Source of the DNA: Streptococcus oralis subsp. tigurinus AZ_3a | GTDB taxonomy: Bacteria > Bacillota > Bacilli > Lactobacillales > Streptococcaceae | Assembly: GCA_000344275.1 (NCBI GenBank) | Contig: AORU01000001.1 | Span: 62,001-126,000, forward strand | Direction: 5' to 3' | Length of the DNA: 64,000 nucleotides | Part shown: piece by piece, positions 18,360 to 30,118 of the stretch | Layout of the letters: each line of letters begins with the position of its first letter | Position numbering within the stretch: position 1 is the first letter of the stretch | Made by a program: the position numbers and the translations under genes | Notes under the pieces: generated by a model | What the model was told of the DNA's origin: nothing | The model's input: only the letters and a program-made list of their open reading frames with translations | Databases searched by the model: none

Positions 18360-21300
18360 ATGCGAATAAATGATTTTCATAACATTTTGGAGCTTATAAA
18401 ACAAGATGCGCTTCATAGTGAAGCAGAGTATCTGAAGCTCTTAAAGGTTGTCGGAAACAATCAAAGATATGACTTTAGAAGTCAATTAAGTATCTATGAT
18501 AAAAATCCTGAAGCAATAGCTTGTGCCAAGTTTGACTACTGGAGGGAACGTTTTAATCGAACAGTAATGCGAGGACAGAAAGGTATCCCCATTTTAGAGG
18601 ACTATGGCACATTCAAAAAAGTGGACTATATTTTTGATATAGGTCAGACAGTTTCAAGAAACAGAGATGTCAACGAAGTAAATCTTTGGAAGTTTGACAA
18701 AGAAAACCATCAAGATGTGTTAAAGGAAATGATTAAAAGCGAGGGCTATGATGAAAGTAAAAGCACACTTGAAAACATCTTTTCTTTAAGCAGACTCTAC
18801 GGTGATGAAAAAATAGATACCTTAATGAATGAACTTAGAGTAGCGGATGAGGATAGAATATCCTTTACCAAGTTTGTAAGGGACTCGGTAAGCTATACGG
18901 TAGCGTCAAGATTTAAGTTAGATTATTCGATAGATTATGAGCTTTTAAGAGAGAATTTTCAAAGACTTGACAGCATATCTCTAATGAGTCTTGGTGAGAG
19001 CGTATCGGATATTAGCGGAAAGATTATTGATGCGACCATTCAAAAAAGCAAAGAACTGGAGCTTCAAAAAGAAGTTTTAAGAGGAAAAGAAGCAGGATAT
19101 AATAGGATTAAGGAAGAATTAGAGGAGGTAGAAGAAAATGCACTTCGACGAGATGATCAGGAAAGAAATGAAAGCGGGCGAGTTCTCCGAAATGGAGAGT
19201 ACGGACGAGATAAAAGAGAAAATCAAGGAGAATACGCTAAACAACTTGGAGGAACAGACGGACTTCATAAGGGAGTATCCGAATCCGACCTACGCAGTGA
19301 TGAGGCTGGATTACATTTCAGAGAGCGAGGAGCAGAGCTACTTCGAGATGTTAGTAGATCTATACAAGGAGAAGAAGCTGACAGGACACCTGATGGATAT
19401 TCAGAAACAGGCGATAGAATTTATGAGGACAGAGAAACCGAAATTGATGGCAGCTTGGAAGATAGAGGACGAGAACGATCCACAGTATGGGGCGATGATT
19501 TCAGCTCTGAAGGAAATGACAATCAAGGAAGTAGTGGAAATTTAAAAGATAATACTAATGTAGAGTTAAAAGAAGCTGATAAGGCTTCTTTTTCTTTACC
19601 CGAAAATACTTGCGGACAAATGAGGCTTACCATTCCATTAACTCAGAAGGATATAGATACCGTTCTTATTAACGGAGGAAATCACGATGGAAGTAGACTT
19701 CCTGTTACTGCAGAGTTTTCTAAAGGAAAAAGTAATGGAGAATTGGGAGAATACCTCAAAGATACCTTTAGGGGTGGAAATGGATTTTACATTGACGAAA
19801 GAGAAGTATCTTCCTGGTATTCGGATAAAGGTATTCATTTAGCTTACGGGACTTCTGCAAGAGAAGATGATACGCAAATTTTAAGTTGGAATGAAGCAGC
19901 AAGTAGAATAAATGAGCTTTTGGAAACTGGAGGATTTGCCACAAATATAGAGATTTCTGAAGCACTTGATTATGAAAGAGATAGAATTTCAAAATCCCTA
20001 TGGTATCTATATCACGATTTAAGCGAAGAAGGAAAAGCACATTGGTATTTTGATTTTATAGAAAGAGGTGGTGGCTTTCCGGAAGAAACGAAAAGACTAT
20101 CTGAGGCATTAAAAAATCCTGAATATCTAAAGGAAACAATCAAAGAATATGGCAGGTTTTTAGAAGGATATAAAGAAAATAGAGATGTACTAAGATTTCA
20201 CTACCACAAGGTAGATAGCCTTTATCAGAGATTACAGGAACTTGAGCTGCCACGAAAGGAATATAGTACCAATCTGATAGAGCTTCCTAAAGCAAATCCA
20301 TTTATTACAGAAGATGAAGTCTTTGCTGCAATTTCAAGAGGAAGCGGAATAGATAAGGGAAAAGAGCGAATCACCAAATTCTTCAAAGAAAACCATACAC
20401 TTCAAGAAAAAGCTAATTTCCTAAAAGATGAGTATGGCATCGGGGGAAGCTCTCATGCTGTTTCAGGGGCAATGGGAAGTGATGAATGGCACGATGCTAA
20501 GGGACTTAAATTACAGAAGAAAGATTGCAGTGATGTTTTTCTTACTTGGTCAAGTGTGGCAAAGCATATTGATGAGCTGCTTTCTAAAAATCTTTATCTT
20601 GAGGAAAAAATAGAAGGTAATTCAGAGATAGAAGAAGCAAAAGAACCACAATATTATTCTAAAGATGATCCTGAAAACTTAATGACTGATGAAATGCTTG
20701 AAAGAGTGCCTGAGCTTTATGCACAGGAAGATGTCGCTTTAGCAGATAAAGAGGTTCATGCTGCATATATCATTCCGTTTAGAAGTAATTGGACTTGGTA
20801 TATGACGGAGTATGATAGAGAAAGTGGAGATGCCTTTGGACTTGTACTTGGGATTGAACCTGAATGGGGATATTTCAGTATTGAAGAGTTGAAAGAATTA
20901 AATGCCCAGAGGCTTATTTTAGAAGATTTTCCAAAGACCTTTAGAGAACTTAAAGATACAGAGCTTGTCAAGCAGATGGATGAGCAGGAGCTTCAATCGG
21001 TATTTAACGGAGAACTTAGTTTTGAAGAAGAAATAGAGCTTGAAGCACCTGAAGAAGTAGAAGAAAGAATAGCTGCAACACCTGTTCAAGGAACGCTATT
21101 TGATTACCTCAAAGAAAGAGAAGAAGTAGAGCTTAATGAAGAAAAGGAAAGCCTTACCGATGAATTTACAGTTAAAGAAGGTGATACAGTCTATTTCAAC
21201 CATGAAGAATACACTGTAAGGGAGATTGCTAAAAATCAAATCACAGGAAGAAATGATTTATGGCTTGATCCGGTAAGAAGTGGAAATCGTCAAATCCCGA

Positions 21301-24300
21301 TTATAGCCTTTGAAGATAATGGGGAATTATTAAAGCAGATAAGCCTTGAAAGACCGAATTTTATTGTTGGTGATGAAGTTAAATATAAGGACAAAAACTA
21401 TACCATCACACGCTTTGATGATATGGGAAATAATCTAAAGACAGTAACGGTTAAGGACAATACCGAATATCTTGGCGGTATGATAACAGGCTCCGATGTA
21501 ATCCCTTATCATCTTGAAAGCGACCTTGAGAGGGTATTTCAAAATATAACCTATACGAACCCTGAAAAGACTATTGAGGAAGTAGAAATAAAGAAAGCTG
21601 ATGCTCATAACTTCAAAATCACAGAAGAAACGCTCCCGGAAAAGTTATCTCCAAGTGAGAGACTGAATAACAACCTTGAAGCAATTTCCATGCTTAATCG
21701 TGTAGAGAGTGGACAAAGAGAGCTTGACAGTACAGCTCAGGAAGTTTTAGCGAAATATGTAGGCTGGGGCGGACTTGCTGATGTGTTTGACGAAAGTAAA
21801 GAGGGACAATGGGAAGTTGCAAGAAGTTTCTTAAAGGAAAATCTATCACCATCTGAATATGAAGCTGCAAGAGAATCTACCTTAACGAGCTTTTACACAC
21901 CGAAAGCAGTTATTGACAGCGTATATAAGACACTTTCTGATATGGGATTTAAGATCGGTAATATATTAGAACCAAGTATGGGAGTAGGAAACTTTATCGG
22001 TAATCTTCCTGATGAAATGAAAAAGTCCAAGTTTTATGGTGTGGAGCTTGATTCGGTAAGCGGTCGTATTGGAAAACTCTTATATCCTGAAAGTGAAGTG
22101 CAAATTAAGGGATTTGAAGAAACTACCTTTTCCAATAACTTCTTTGATGCAGTTATCGGTAATGTTCCCTTTGGAGAATATAAGGTAAATGACAGAGAGT
22201 ATAACAAAAATAATTTCCTTATCCATGATTATTTCTTTGCCAAGTCCATTGATAAAGTCAGAAATGGCGGTATTATCGCCTTTATCACATCAAGTGGAAC
22301 AATGGATAAAAAGGACGAAAGTGTAAGACGCTATCTTGCAGCAAGAGCAGAGTTTTTAGGGGCAATCAGACTTCCAAATGATACCTTTAAGGGAGTTGCC
22401 GGAACGGAAGTAACATCGGACATTATTTTCCTAAAGAAAAGGGACAGTATCAGAGAAAGAGATGAGGACTGGATTCACCTTGCTGAAGATGAAAATGGTC
22501 TTACCTATAACAAATATTTTGTAGATCATCCTGAACAGGTACTCGGCACAATGCGTGAAGTTTCAGGAAGATTTGGAAACACACTTGCGTGCCTGCCGAA
22601 AGAAAATACAGACATAAAGGAACTTCTTACAAAAGCAGGCACAGAAATATCAAAGAACGCAAAGTATGAGGAAATAGAACTGCTTGATGATGAAATCAGC
22701 ACAATGCCTGCAACGGATGATGTTAAGAACTTTTCCTATACCATTATTGATGATGAGGTTTATTACAGAGAAAACTCACTTTTCGTAAAGAAAGAAGTAA
22801 CGGAGAAAAATAAGGAAAAGATTAAGGATTACCTTGAGTTAAATGATGCTCTAAAAGATGTAATCTACAAGCAAAAGGAAGATTTTTCCGATGATGAAGT
22901 AAAGAACGCTCAGGAGAGGTTAAATGAAGTCTATGACAGTTTTTCTAAAAAGCATGGGTATGTCAATAACCTAAGTAATACCAGAGTCTTAAAAGAAGAT
23001 AGTAATTTCCCACTTGTTTCCTCCATAGAAATCCTTGATGAAGAAGAAAATTTTAAGGCAAAGGGCGATATTTTCAGTAAGAGAACAATCACAAAGGCAA
23101 AGACAATCGACCATGTAGATACTTCCCTTGAAGCTCTTGTGTTATCTATGTCTGAAAAAGGTTATGTAGATTTTGAGTATATGGGAAGTCTTACAGGAAA
23201 AGACAGACCGACTCTGATAGAAGAATTAAGGGGAGAAATATACCTAAACATCATAGAAGAACAAAACTTTTACAGACCATTATCCTTTAACTTGGAGGAT
23301 GGGGATTTACCTTTTGCCTGTGCAAATGGCAGTAATTCATATAAGTATGGTTATGTAACAAAAGATGAATACCTAAGTGGAAATATCAGAGATAAGATTG
23401 CCATAGTAGATAGCTATCTTTCTAAGCTAAGACAAACAGAAAGAGAGCTACCTCATCTTGGCTATGCAGAAGATGGGAAAGAAAAAGAGCTGATAAGCTA
23501 TGAGATGAACCGTCTGGAATACCAAAAGTCAGAGCTTACGAAAGTTTTACCTAAAGAACTTGAAGCAAGCGAAATCAATGTGCGTCTTGGTGCAACATGG
23601 ATACCGATAAAAGATATTGAAAAGTTTATCTTTGAAACACTGAAAACTCCGGGTTATACCAAATGGGATATTAAAGTCAAATTCTCCAATCTTACAAGTG
23701 AATGGAATATTGAAGGAAAAAGTAAAGACAGAGGAAATGACCTTGCTGAAATGACCTACGGTACAAGTAGAGTAAGTGCCTATAAGCTGATTGAAGATGC
23801 ATTAAACCTTAAAGAAACGAAAGTATTTGACCAAATTGTAAATCCTGACGGCTCCAAAACTTCTGTGCTAAATAAAAAAGAAACGCTTCTTGCAGGGCAG
23901 AAACAAGAACTTCTAAAGGAAGAATTTAAGAACTGGATATTTAATGATCAGGAAAGAAGAAATAGGCTTGTAAAGCTGTATAATGAGCGTTTTAACTCTA
24001 TCAGAAATCGTGAATATGACGGAAGCAATTTATCCTTTGAGGGAATGAATACGAAAATAGAGCTTAGACCTCATCAGAAAAATGCTATTGCAAGAAGTTT
24101 GTATGGAGGAAATACGCTACTTGCTCATGTGGTTGGTAGTGGAAAGACTTTTGAAATGGTAGCTTCTGCAATGGAGTCTAAAAGGCTTGGAATGTGTTCT
24201 AAATCTTTGTTTGTAGTACCGAATCATCTAACAGGTCAAATTGGTCGTGAGTTTATGCAGCTGTATCCGTCGGCTAATATTATGGTGGCAGATAAAAAAG

Positions 24301-27086
24301 ATTTTGAGCCGAAAAATAGAAAAAGGTTCATAGGAAGAATTGCTACTGGTGAATATGATGCGGTTGTAATTGGGCATACGCAATTTGAAAAAATTCCGAT
24401 GAGTAAAGAATATCAGGAAAAACACATTCAGGATCAGATTGATGAAATCATCAACTATGTTGAGGAATATAAGCATGATAGAAATCAGAACTTTACGGTA
24501 AAGCAGCTTGAAAAGACCAAGAAGAAACTTGAAACAAGACTTGAAAAATTAAATGATGATTTTAAGAAAGATGATGTTATTACCTTTGAAGAACTCGGCG
24601 TAGATAAGCTATTTATCGACGAAGCACACAATTACAAAAATCTCTATCTCTACACAAAAATGAGGAATGTAGCAGGTATCGGTCAAAGTGAAGCATTTAA
24701 GTCATCCGATATGTTTATGAAGTGTAGATATATGGATGAAATGACGGGTGGTAAAGGAGTTGTATTTGCCACAGGAACGCCAGTAAGTAATTCTATGACG
24801 GAGCTTTATACTATGCAGCGTTATCTTCAGTACGAAAGCCTTAAAAAGAATAATTTAGAGCATTTTGACTCTTGGGCTTCTACCTTTGGGGAAACACAGT
24901 CTGCATTTGAACTTTCTCCGGAAGGAACAGGATATAGGGTAAAAACAAGATTTTCAAAGTTCTATAATCTTCCGGAGCTTATGTCTATGTTCAAGGAGGT
25001 TGCAGATATTCAGACAGCAGATATGCTCAATCTTCCAACACCTGAAGCACACTATGAAGTTATTAAGACTTTGCCAAGTGAAGAGCAAAAGGAAATCCTA
25101 AAGAGCCTATCTGAAAGAGCAGATGATGTCAGAAACAAAGCGGTAGAGCCTGATGAAGATAATATGCTGAAAATCACCAATGACGGTAAGAAACTTGCCT
25201 TAGACCAGCGTTTAATCAATCCTCTACTACCCGATAATCCTGACAGCAAGGTCAATGTCTGCGTGAAAAATGTGTTTGCCATTTGGGATAATACAAAAGA
25301 TGATAGGTCAACACAGCTTCTATTTTCCGATATGTCCACACCGAAAGGTGATGGAGAGTTTAATATCTATGATGATATTAGAAAAAAACTTGTCGCAATG
25401 GGCATACCAAAAGAAGAAATAGCATTTATCCATGAAGCAAATTTAGATAAACAAAAAGATGAACTCTTTGCAAAGGTAAGAAAAGGAGATGTGAGGATAT
25501 TACTCGGCTCTACTCAGAAAATGGGAGCCGGCACGAATGTTCAAAACAAACTGGTTGCAATTCATGACCTCGATGTCCCATGGCGTCCTGCTGATTTAGA
25601 GCAGAGAGCAGGAAGAATTGTAAGACAGGGTAATGAAAACAAAGAAGTGAATATCTATCGTTATGTAACGGAGAATACCTTTGATGCGTACCTTTGGCAG
25701 ACCATAGAGAATAAGCAGAAATTCATTTCCCAGATAATGACCAGTAAAACACCTGTCAGAGTGGCGGAAGATGTGGACGAAAGCTCACTTAACTATGCAG
25801 AGATAAAAGCCCTTGCAACAGGAGATCCAAAGATTAAGGAAAAGATGGACTTGGATAATGAGGTTACAAAACTTAAAATGCTTGAAGCAAACTTCAAGTC
25901 CAACCGTTATAGGTTAGAGGATAAGGTCGCAAAAAATTATCCGGAAGAAATAGCAAGGACGGAAAAGCTGATTGAGGCTGTAAAGAAAGACATATCAGAG
26001 GTTGAGCCGCAAGGAGAGAGCGAAAATAAATTTACTTCGATAACTATAAAGGGGGAGAAGATATTTGATAAAAAGATTGCAGGAGAAAAGCTACTTGAAG
26101 CTATCAAGACCGTAAAAATCAATGAAAGTAAGATTATAGGAAAGTATAGAAATATGGATTTAGAAGTAAGCTATAACTTCTTTACCAATGCTCATGGTTT
26201 CAGTTTAAACGGGGCTGCAAAGCATTCAGGAGAGCTTGGAACAAGTGCAGACGGTAATATAACAAGGCTTGATAATGCCCTTGAGAAAATGCCTGAAAAA
26301 CTGAAAAGACTGGAGGAGAAACTCACAAGCACAAAAGAGCAGCTTGAAAATGCCAAAGAAGAACTCAAAAAGCCATTTGAAAAGGCAGATGAACTAAAGA
26401 ATAAGGTGCTTCGTTTGGCAGAACTGAATAAGCTGCTTGATATGGGAGATGTGGAAGAAAAGAGAAATGATAATCCTCTTGTGGAAGATGTAAAACGAGC
26501 GATTATTGACTTCTGTAACAGAGAGTATGAAGAAAACCACAGTTATGATGAGTTTGACAAGTTATATCCTGATTTAAAGCATATCGGGATTGCCTATACC
26601 AATACGCCCGATGAAAGACATGGGATTCAGTACGAACTGAATTTAGAAACTAAAACATGGACACAGTATATTGATGATACTCCAATCAAAACAGAGAGCT
26701 TCGACTATGAAAACAAGGGAGAGAACGAAGCTCTAAGGAATATGAAAAATGAAATTGAGTTATCCTCTTTTGAAGATTTAACTTATATAGATTCAGAGGA
26801 CTTAAAGGCAGCTCTCGGACTGGACATTGATGATGAGGGAAACTTTTATGATCCGCTTGGCAAAGATATGGATAATGACGGAATTCCTGACCGATATGAC
26901 AATGATTTCAGGGACAGTGATTACTTTGAATCAACCTATGATGTGGAAGATAATCTCCATACAAAAGAGGAAACTTCTCAAAGAACGGAAGATAAACCGT
27001 CTATTTTAGGACAGATCAGAGCTTATCAAAGTGAAAGCAAAACAGAAGCAAAACAAACTACAAAAGAACAGGAATATGCAAGATAA
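18360..27086 (+). CDS. Giant ICE protein: ArdC-like domain, N6-methylase, SNF2-type helicase
   Basis: 2908 residues. The N-terminus (about 15-90) resembles the ArdC ssDNA-binding domain ([29 protein letters not shown]). Residues ~255-400 are a polar linker overlapping a second gene. A methylase-like domain has [12 protein letters not shown] (~1200) and NVPFGEY in place of NPPF (~1267). The helicase part has [10 protein letters not shown] (~1924), [11 protein letters not shown] (~2084), [15 protein letters not shown] and [17 protein letters not shown] (~2413). An acidic [12 protein letters not shown] module lies near residue 2831. The true start is 18360 (AAGGAGG, five bases upstream). Known in these ICEs as the SNF2/DEAD helicase-methylase protein; it may protect or process transferred DNA. 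Confidence 0.88.
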   Translation: MRINDFHNILELIKQDALHSEAEYLKLLKVVGNNQRYDFRSQLSIYDKNPEAIACAKFDYWRERFNRTVMRGQKGIPILEDYGTFKKVDYIFDIGQTVSRNRDVNEVNLWKFDKENHQDVLKEMIKSEGYDESKSTLENIFSLSRLYGDEKIDTLMNELRVADEDRISFTKFVRDSVSYTVASRFKLDYSIDYELLRENFQRLDSISLMSLGESVSDISGKIIDATIQKSKELELQKEVLRGKEAGYNRIKEELEEVEENALRRDDQERNESGRVLRNGEYGRDKRENQGEYAKQLGGTDGLHKGVSESDLRSDEAGLHFRERGAELLRDVSRSIQGEEADRTPDGYSETGDRIYEDRETEIDGSLEDRGRERSTVWGDDFSSEGNDNQGSSGNLKDNTNVELKEADKASFSLPENTCGQMRLTIPLTQKDIDTVLINGGNHDGSRLPVTAEFSKGKSNGELGEYLKDTFRGGNGFYIDEREVSSWYSDKGIHLAYGTSAREDDTQILSWNEAASRINELLETGGFATNIEISEALDYERDRISKSLWYLYHDLSEEGKAHWYFDFIERGGGFPEETKRLSEALKNPEYLKETIKEYGRFLEGYKENRDVLRFHYHKVDSLYQRLQELELPRKEYSTNLIELPKANPFITEDEVFAAISRGSGIDKGKERITKFFKENHTLQEKANFLKDEYGIGGSSHAVSGAMGSDEWHDAKGLKLQKKDCSDVFLTWSSVAKHIDELLSKNLYLEEKIEGNSEIEEAKEPQYYSKDDPENLMTDEMLERVPELYAQEDVALADKEVHAAYIIPFRSNWTWYMTEYDRESGDAFGLVLGIEPEWGYFSIEELKELNAQRLILEDFPKTFRELKDTELVKQMDEQELQSVFNGELSFEEEIELEAPEEVEERIAATPVQGTLFDYLKEREEVELNEEKESLTDEFTVKEGDTVYFNHEEYTVREIAKNQITGRNDLWLDPVRSGNRQIPIIAFEDNGELLKQISLERPNFIVGDEVKYKDKNYTITRFDDMGNNLKTVTVKDNTEYLGGMITGSDVIPYHLESDLERVFQNITYTNPEKTIEEVEIKKADAHNFKITEETLPEKLSPSERLNNNLEAISMLNRVESGQRELDSTAQEVLAKYVGWGGLADVFDESKEGQWEVARSFLKENLSPSEYEAARESTLTSFYTPKAVIDSVYKTLSDMGFKIGNILEPSMGVGNFIGNLPDEMKKSKFYGVELDSVSGRIGKLLYPESEVQIKGFEETTFSNNFFDAVIGNVPFGEYKVNDREYNKNNFLIHDYFFAKSIDKVRNGGIIAFITSSGTMDKKDESVRRYLAARAEFLGAIRLPNDTFKGVAGTEVTSDIIFLKKRDSIRERDEDWIHLAEDENGLTYNKYFVDHPEQVLGTMREVSGRFGNTLACLPKENTDIKELLTKAGTEISKNAKYEEIELLDDEISTMPATDDVKNFSYTIIDDEVYYRENSLFVKKEVTEKNKEKIKDYLELNDALKDVIYKQKEDFSDDEVKNAQERLNEVYDSFSKKHGYVNNLSNTRVLKEDSNFPLVSSIEILDEEENFKAKGDIFSKRTITKAKTIDHVDTSLEALVLSMSEKGYVDFEYMGSLTGKDRPTLIEELRGEIYLNIIEEQNFYRPLSFNLEDGDLPFACANGSNSYKYGYVTKDEYLSGNIRDKIAIVDSYLSKLRQTERELPHLGYAEDGKEKELISYEMNRLEYQKSELTKVLPKELEASEINVRLGATWIPIKDIEKFIFETLKTPGYTKWDIKVKFSNLTSEWNIEGKSKDRGNDLAEMTYGTSRVSAYKLIEDALNLKETKVFDQIVNPDGSKTSVLNKKETLLAGQKQELLKEEFKNWIFNDQERRNRLVKLYNERFNSIRNREYDGSNLSFEGMNTKIELRPHQKNAIARSLYGGNTLLAHVVGSGKTFEMVASAMESKRLGMCSKSLFVVPNHLTGQIGREFMQLYPSANIMVADKKDFEPKNRKRFIGRIATGEYDAVVIGHTQFEKIPMSKEYQEKHIQDQIDEIINYVEEYKHDRNQNFTVKQLEKTKKKLETRLEKLNDDFKKDDVITFEELGVDKLFIDEAHNYKNLYLYTKMRNVAGIGQSEAFKSSDMFMKCRYMDEMTGGKGVVFATGTPVSNSMTELYTMQRYLQYESLKKNNLEHFDSWASTFGETQSAFELSPEGTGYRVKTRFSKFYNLPELMSMFKEVADIQTADMLNLPTPEAHYEVIKTLPSEEQKEILKSLSERADDVRNKAVEPDEDNMLKITNDGKKLALDQRLINPLLPDNPDSKVNVCVKNVFAIWDNTKDDRSTQLLFSDMSTPKGDGEFNIYDDIRKKLVAMGIPKEEIAFIHEANLDKQKDELFAKVRKGDVRILLGSTQKMGAGTNVQNKLVAIHDLDVPWRPADLEQRAGRIVRQGNENKEVNIYRYVTENTFDAYLWQTIENKQKFISQIMTSKTPVRVAEDVDESSLNYAEIKALATGDPKIKEKMDLDNEVTKLKMLEANFKSNRYRLEDKVAKNYPEEIARTEKLIEAVKKDISEVEPQGESENKFTSITIKGEKIFDKKIAGEKLLEAIKTVKINESKIIGKYRNMDLEVSYNFFTNAHGFSLNGAAKHSGELGTSADGNITRLDNALEKMPEKLKRLEEKLTSTKEQLENAKEELKKPFEKADELKNKVLRLAELNKLLDMGDVEEKRNDNPLVEDVKRAIIDFCNREYEENHSYDEFDKLYPDLKHIGIAYTNTPDERHGIQYELNLETKTWTQYIDDTPIKTESFDYENKGENEALRNMKNEIELSSFEDLTYIDSEDLKAALGLDIDDEGNFYDPLGKDMDNDGIPDRYDNDFRDSDYFESTYDVEDNLHTKEETSQRTEDKPSILGQIRAYQSESKTEAKQTTKEQEYAR
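19138..19545 (+). CDS. TnpV-like protein nested in the helicase gene (+1 frame)
   Basis: 135 residues, read in a different frame wholly inside the giant gene. AGGAGG lies nine bases before the ATG. The protein has normal composition ([52 protein letters not shown]) and its C-terminal two thirds fit the pattern of transposon protein TnpV (MRLxYLxEHR, SGKLxxHLxxID, then MxxLKxxxxEIV). In the same stretch the helicase frame gives only an R/E/D/G/S-rich linker, as expected if the nested frame is the constrained one. The region is visibly more GC-rich than its surroundings. Function of TnpV is not known to me. Confidence 0.65.
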   Translation: MHFDEMIRKEMKAGEFSEMESTDEIKEKIKENTLNNLEEQTDFIREYPNPTYAVMRLDYISESEEQSYFEMLVDLYKEKKLTGHLMDIQKQAIEFMRTEKPKLMAAWKIEDENDPQYGAMISALKEMTIKEVVEI

Positions 27087-27107
27087 GGGAGCGAATAGCT
27101 CCCTTTT
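27087..27107 (+). terminator. Hairpin between helicase and SSB-like gene
   Basis: GGGAGC-GAATA-GCTCCC followed by TTTT, beginning directly after the helicase stop. It is weak as a terminator and lies in the leader of the next gene. Confidence 0.5.
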
Positions 27108-27110
27108 ACC

Positions 27111-27788
27111 ATGAAAGGAGATAAAAACACGGATTACAAAACAATGAGAGATAGAATCGAAGATATGGTAAATGATAATCATAAGGACTTTGTTAAGGCG
27201 ATTATCAGCATGGAAAAAGGCATTAACGATGAAAGTACTTTAGATAAGCTCTATGACGCTTATATGGACAATGACACCGTTAATTTGCTGCATGAGGAAT
27301 TTGATTATATGATTGAGGATTTGAGAGAACAAGGACAGATAAAAGACCTGCATTATGTTCAGGAAGAGAAAGACAACCTTATAAATATTGTGGGTAATAT
27401 TGTCGGCAATGTCGATGTGGTTGAAAGGGAGAATAAGAATGGAGAAGCCTTTAAGGTAGTAAATTTCTCCGTTGTATCTAAAGATGATGAGGGGAATAAG
27501 GTATATCATAATTGCTCCGCTTACGGAGATAAGGGAGACATTCCAAAAGACTTTAAGCAGGGAGATTTTGTTAAGCTCTTTGGTCAAATCAGAGCTTTCA
27601 TTGATGACAATGGCAAGGAACATAGCAATGTAAGGATACTTTCCTCAAAACTCCTAAAGGCAAAAGAACAGATGAAAGGGCAGGAGGAAAAGAAAGAATC
27701 TGTGCTTGGAGCTATCAAGAAATATCAGGCTGAAGATAAGGAAAAGCCTAAAGAAAAGAAAGAAGCAAACAGAGAGGCTGAGAGATAA
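27111..27788 (+). CDS. SSB-like OB-fold protein of the ICE
   Basis: 225 residues. The N-terminal ~85 residues are helical and acidic (KTMRDRIEDMVNDNHKDFV). Residues ~88-190 look like an OB fold of single-strand-binding type (NIVGNIVGNVDVVE, FKVVNFSVVSKDDEGN, FVKLFGQIRAFIDDNGKEHSNVRI). The C-terminus (ESVLGAIKKYQAEDKEKPKE) resembles the last residues of the giant helicase ([20 protein letters not shown]), suggesting a shared docking peptide. The start is unsure: the ATG at 27111 has no ribosome site upstream, and the AAAGGAG that follows has no usual start codon at the right spacing. Confidence 0.7.
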   Translation: MKGDKNTDYKTMRDRIEDMVNDNHKDFVKAIISMEKGINDESTLDKLYDAYMDNDTVNLLHEEFDYMIEDLREQGQIKDLHYVQEEKDNLINIVGNIVGNVDVVERENKNGEAFKVVNFSVVSKDDEGNKVYHNCSAYGDKGDIPKDFKQGDFVKLFGQIRAFIDDNGKEHSNVRILSSKLLKAKEQMKGQEEKKESVLGAIKKYQAEDKEKPKEKKEANREAER

Positions 27789-27797
27789 ATATATGGT

Positions 27798-27831
27798 CGG
27801 TGTAGTCTTAGGACTGCACCGGCTCTTTTTT
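27798..27831 (+). terminator. Terminator after SSB-like gene
   Basis: Ten-base stem CGGTGTAGTC / GACTGCACCG, then GCTCTTTTTT. It closes the transfer operon before the defence-like cargo. Confidence 0.75.
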
Positions 27832-27883
27832 ATTTGCGAGAGTTCGATTAAAGAGAATATATTTATGAAAAAAGTATATTTTA

Positions 27884-27892
27884 TGGTATAAT
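27884..27892 (+). promoter_or_regulatory. Extended -10 promoter of defence-like operon
   Basis: TGGTATAAT (TGnTATAAT) lies 36 bases before the start at 27929, with GAAGGGAGG between. There is no clear -35. The surrounding bases are very AT-rich, unlike the transfer genes. Confidence 0.55.
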
Positions 27893-27928
27893 GTAACAAA
27901 TATAGTTTTATTGAAGGGAGGCTGCTGA

Positions 27929-28870
27929 ATGAAAAAATTTGATAATGAAAAATACCAAATATTAGCAAAAGATTTAATGGGGGATATTTTTTATTCTGAG
28001 ACATCTAATCGAAATAAAATTGCTACCATTCGCCAATATGCAGAAGTAATTGTGAGAAAAATTTTGGACATTGACCCAAGTCAAAAGATGACGATTGGTG
28101 CGAATGAAATATCTAAAAAAATTGATACTCTTAAAAATAGTAAGTTTTTAAAAGAAGCGTTAGAGAATATTAAACAGGATGGTAATAAATTTACGCATAC
28201 TGAATATTTAGGAGAGGTTACATCTGATGAATTTGATATAATTGTTGATAAGCTTTTGGATATGCTTTCTTTTATGCTTATTAATTATTTTGAAACTTAT
28301 GAATTTGGATCAAGAAACGATGTCTTGCAGTCATTTTCATTGTTACCACCAATAGTACGATATAAGGTGCTAATATTTTTATACAGCAAATATCCTAATA
28401 ATGTACATGTTATTGATAAATTAGCGTTAGCAATTGTTAAAGCATTTAGTAGAGAAGAAGCCATTAGATGGATTGAGGAAGAAAAAGATAACCTGATTAA
28501 TTTAGATGCGATGTCAGATAAGGAATTTGTTGAGATTGCAAAAAATAAAGGGATAGAAATCGCAGAAATCATTAGACTTAGTTTGCCTTATAAAAACATG
28601 TATGAGCTGTGTATTGATAAAATTATGAAAATTGGAAATGAAATAGATTCAAAAGGTCGTTTATATATTGATTTTGAAAGTGCATTGCCGTATTACAAGC
28701 AATATAGGATTATAGATGATGATAATGAAGAAATAAAAGAATTTAATGATATTATGGATTTTTTATATCTTGGCAGGAAAGCTAATGTAGATAATTTTAT
28801 TAAACTAAAAGAGCCATATGTGGTTTTAGATGCAATTATAGAGGGTGAAAATATAAATGAGGATATTTAG
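27929..28870 (+). CDS. Protein with HEPN/DUF4145-like N-terminus, defence-like operon gene 1
   Basis: 313 residues. Residues ~1-120 are helical and look like DUF4145/HEPN proteins (NRNKIATIRQYAEVIVRKIL, then IKQDGNKFTHTEYLGEVTSDE with a conserved-type His, then a leucine-rich helix). The rest is helical with no motif I recognise. It is the first gene of an operon with an XRE regulator, a DUF4297 nuclease and an SMC-like ATPase. HEPN proteins are often RNases, but the usual RxxxxH is not clear (NKFTH instead), so enzyme activity is doubtful. Low GC sets the block apart from its neighbours. Confidence 0.55.
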   Translation: MKKFDNEKYQILAKDLMGDIFYSETSNRNKIATIRQYAEVIVRKILDIDPSQKMTIGANEISKKIDTLKNSKFLKEALENIKQDGNKFTHTEYLGEVTSDEFDIIVDKLLDMLSFMLINYFETYEFGSRNDVLQSFSLLPPIVRYKVLIFLYSKYPNNVHVIDKLALAIVKAFSREEAIRWIEEEKDNLINLDAMSDKEFVEIAKNKGIEIAEIIRLSLPYKNMYELCIDKIMKIGNEIDSKGRLYIDFESALPYYKQYRIIDDDNEEIKEFNDIMDFLYLGRKANVDNFIKLKEPYVVLDAIIEGENINEDI

Positions 28871-29069
28871 CTATAAAAGATTGTTCAAAAAACTGATTGA
28901 TTTAGATATGACAAACAACGAGTTGATGGAAAAAGCAAAAGTAAGTAAAAGCACATTCTATAAAATGAAGAATGGACAAAATGTGACTACGGATGTTTTG
29001 CTTAGGATTTGCAATGCTTTGGATTGTGATATTGAGGAAATCTTGGAGTGTATAAGAATTGACAAATAG
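28857..29069 (+). CDS. XRE-family helix-turn-helix regulator
   Basis: 70 residues: LIDLDMTNNELMEKAKVSKS, then TFYKMKNGQNVTTDVLLRICNALDCDIEEIL. This is a compact Cro/CI-type HTH with helix 2-turn-helix 3 at about residues 20-40. It overlaps the end of gene 1 by 14 bases in another frame. It probably controls the operon it lies in, as with many defence loci. Confidence 0.85.
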   Translation: MRIFSYKRLFKKLIDLDMTNNELMEKAKVSKSTFYKMKNGQNVTTDVLLRICNALDCDIEEILECIRIDK

Positions 29070-29089
29070 ATTTTGAAAGGAGGTTAATT

Positions 29090-30118
29090 ATGGATAAAGA
29101 AAAGTACTACATGAACTTACCAAAAGATTTATCTGGAAGCATTGCTAAAAATCGCTTTAGATTAGAATTATTATGGGGAATTAGTAAGATAATCGATGAA
29201 CATAAAGCGAACAATGAATATACGATAATTTTTGATTTTAAATGTGATATAGAATTGCATAAAGAGGATGAATTGGATTTTTATCAAATAAAGACGAAAA
29301 AAAGTGGTAATTACAATTCGAATAATTTGTGTAAGAAAGGTAAGAATGAGAATAATTCTATTTTAGGGAAACTATATGCTTTATATTCACCGAACTACAA
29401 TATAAAATTAGCAATTGTGTGTAATAAACAACTTAAAATCAATAATAAAGAAATTGATTTTCCTGAGCAATGTTTTGGAGATTTAGATCAGGATGTACTT
29501 GATGATGTTAGGAAGAAGTTGTGCACAGAATTAAAATTAGACACTGTGTGTTTAGACAATGTGTTTTATATATTTGATAATATGGATTTGTTAAATCCAG
29601 AGGATTCTATTAGAGGGAAATTAGTAAAATCTTTTGTTGATATTAAAGGTGAAGAACCTCAAAATCCGAATGCATTGTACAGACTGGTTGTTGATTCTGT
29701 CAGAGAAAAAGCTTCTTATGAATTTGATTCCGGCACTTATGAAGATGTTGTAAAAAACAAAGGTATTACAAGAAGTGAATTTGATAAAATGTTAAATGCA
29801 CATAAAAAGGAATCTAAAAATGGAATCAATGAAACACAAGAATATATAAATAACCTGTCATTTGCTAAACGAAGAAGATATAATACAGCACTTGGTAATA
29901 TACTTGAAACGCAGCAAAGTGAGTCTTTACGATTAATAAAAATAAAAATTTATAATTATATTGTGGAACATGAAGATTCGTTAGACGATATTGAAAGTTA
30001 TTTAAAAGAAATATCAAAATTATTTGATGACGATTTTGATGTGGAATTTACTGATGATATGAAATCAGTTCAATACATAATGATTTATTATATGTATGCT
30101 TCAGGAGGAATTTTATAA
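29090..30118 (+). CDS. DUF4297 (Cap4-type) nuclease, candidate defence effector
   Basis: 342 residues. The N-terminal ~75 residues match DUF4297 dsDNA endonucleases: MNLPKDLSGSIAKNRFRLEL, FDFKCDIELH and DFYQIKTKKSGNY, the last being the QxK form of the PD-(D/E)XK site (D53 region, Q66, K68). The C-terminal part is helical with no clear motif (KNKGITRSEFDKMLNAHK; LDDIESYLKEISKLFDDDF). AAAGGAGG precedes the ATG. The stop overlaps the ATPase start by one base, so the two proteins are probably made together. DUF4297 next to an SMC-like ATPase is seen in Lamassu-Cap4 and ABC-3C defence systems. Confidence 0.8.
   Translation: MDKEKYYMNLPKDLSGSIAKNRFRLELLWGISKIIDEHKANNEYTIIFDFKCDIELHKEDELDFYQIKTKKSGNYNSNNLCKKGKNENNSILGKLYALYSPNYNIKLAIVCNKQLKINNKEIDFPEQCFGDLDQDVLDDVRKKLCTELKLDTVCLDNVFYIFDNMDLLNPEDSIRGKLVKSFVDIKGEEPQNPNALYRLVVDSVREKASYEFDSGTYEDVVKNKGITRSEFDKMLNAHKKESKNGINETQEYINNLSFAKRRRYNTALGNILETQQSESLRLIKIKIYNYIVEHEDSLDDIESYLKEISKLFDDDFDVEFTDDMKSVQYIMIYYMYASGGIL

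Noticed and set aside
27240..28004. Minus-strand frames of 127 and 116 codons
   Set aside because: Antisense to the SSB-like gene and across its terminator; no ribosome sites or family features.
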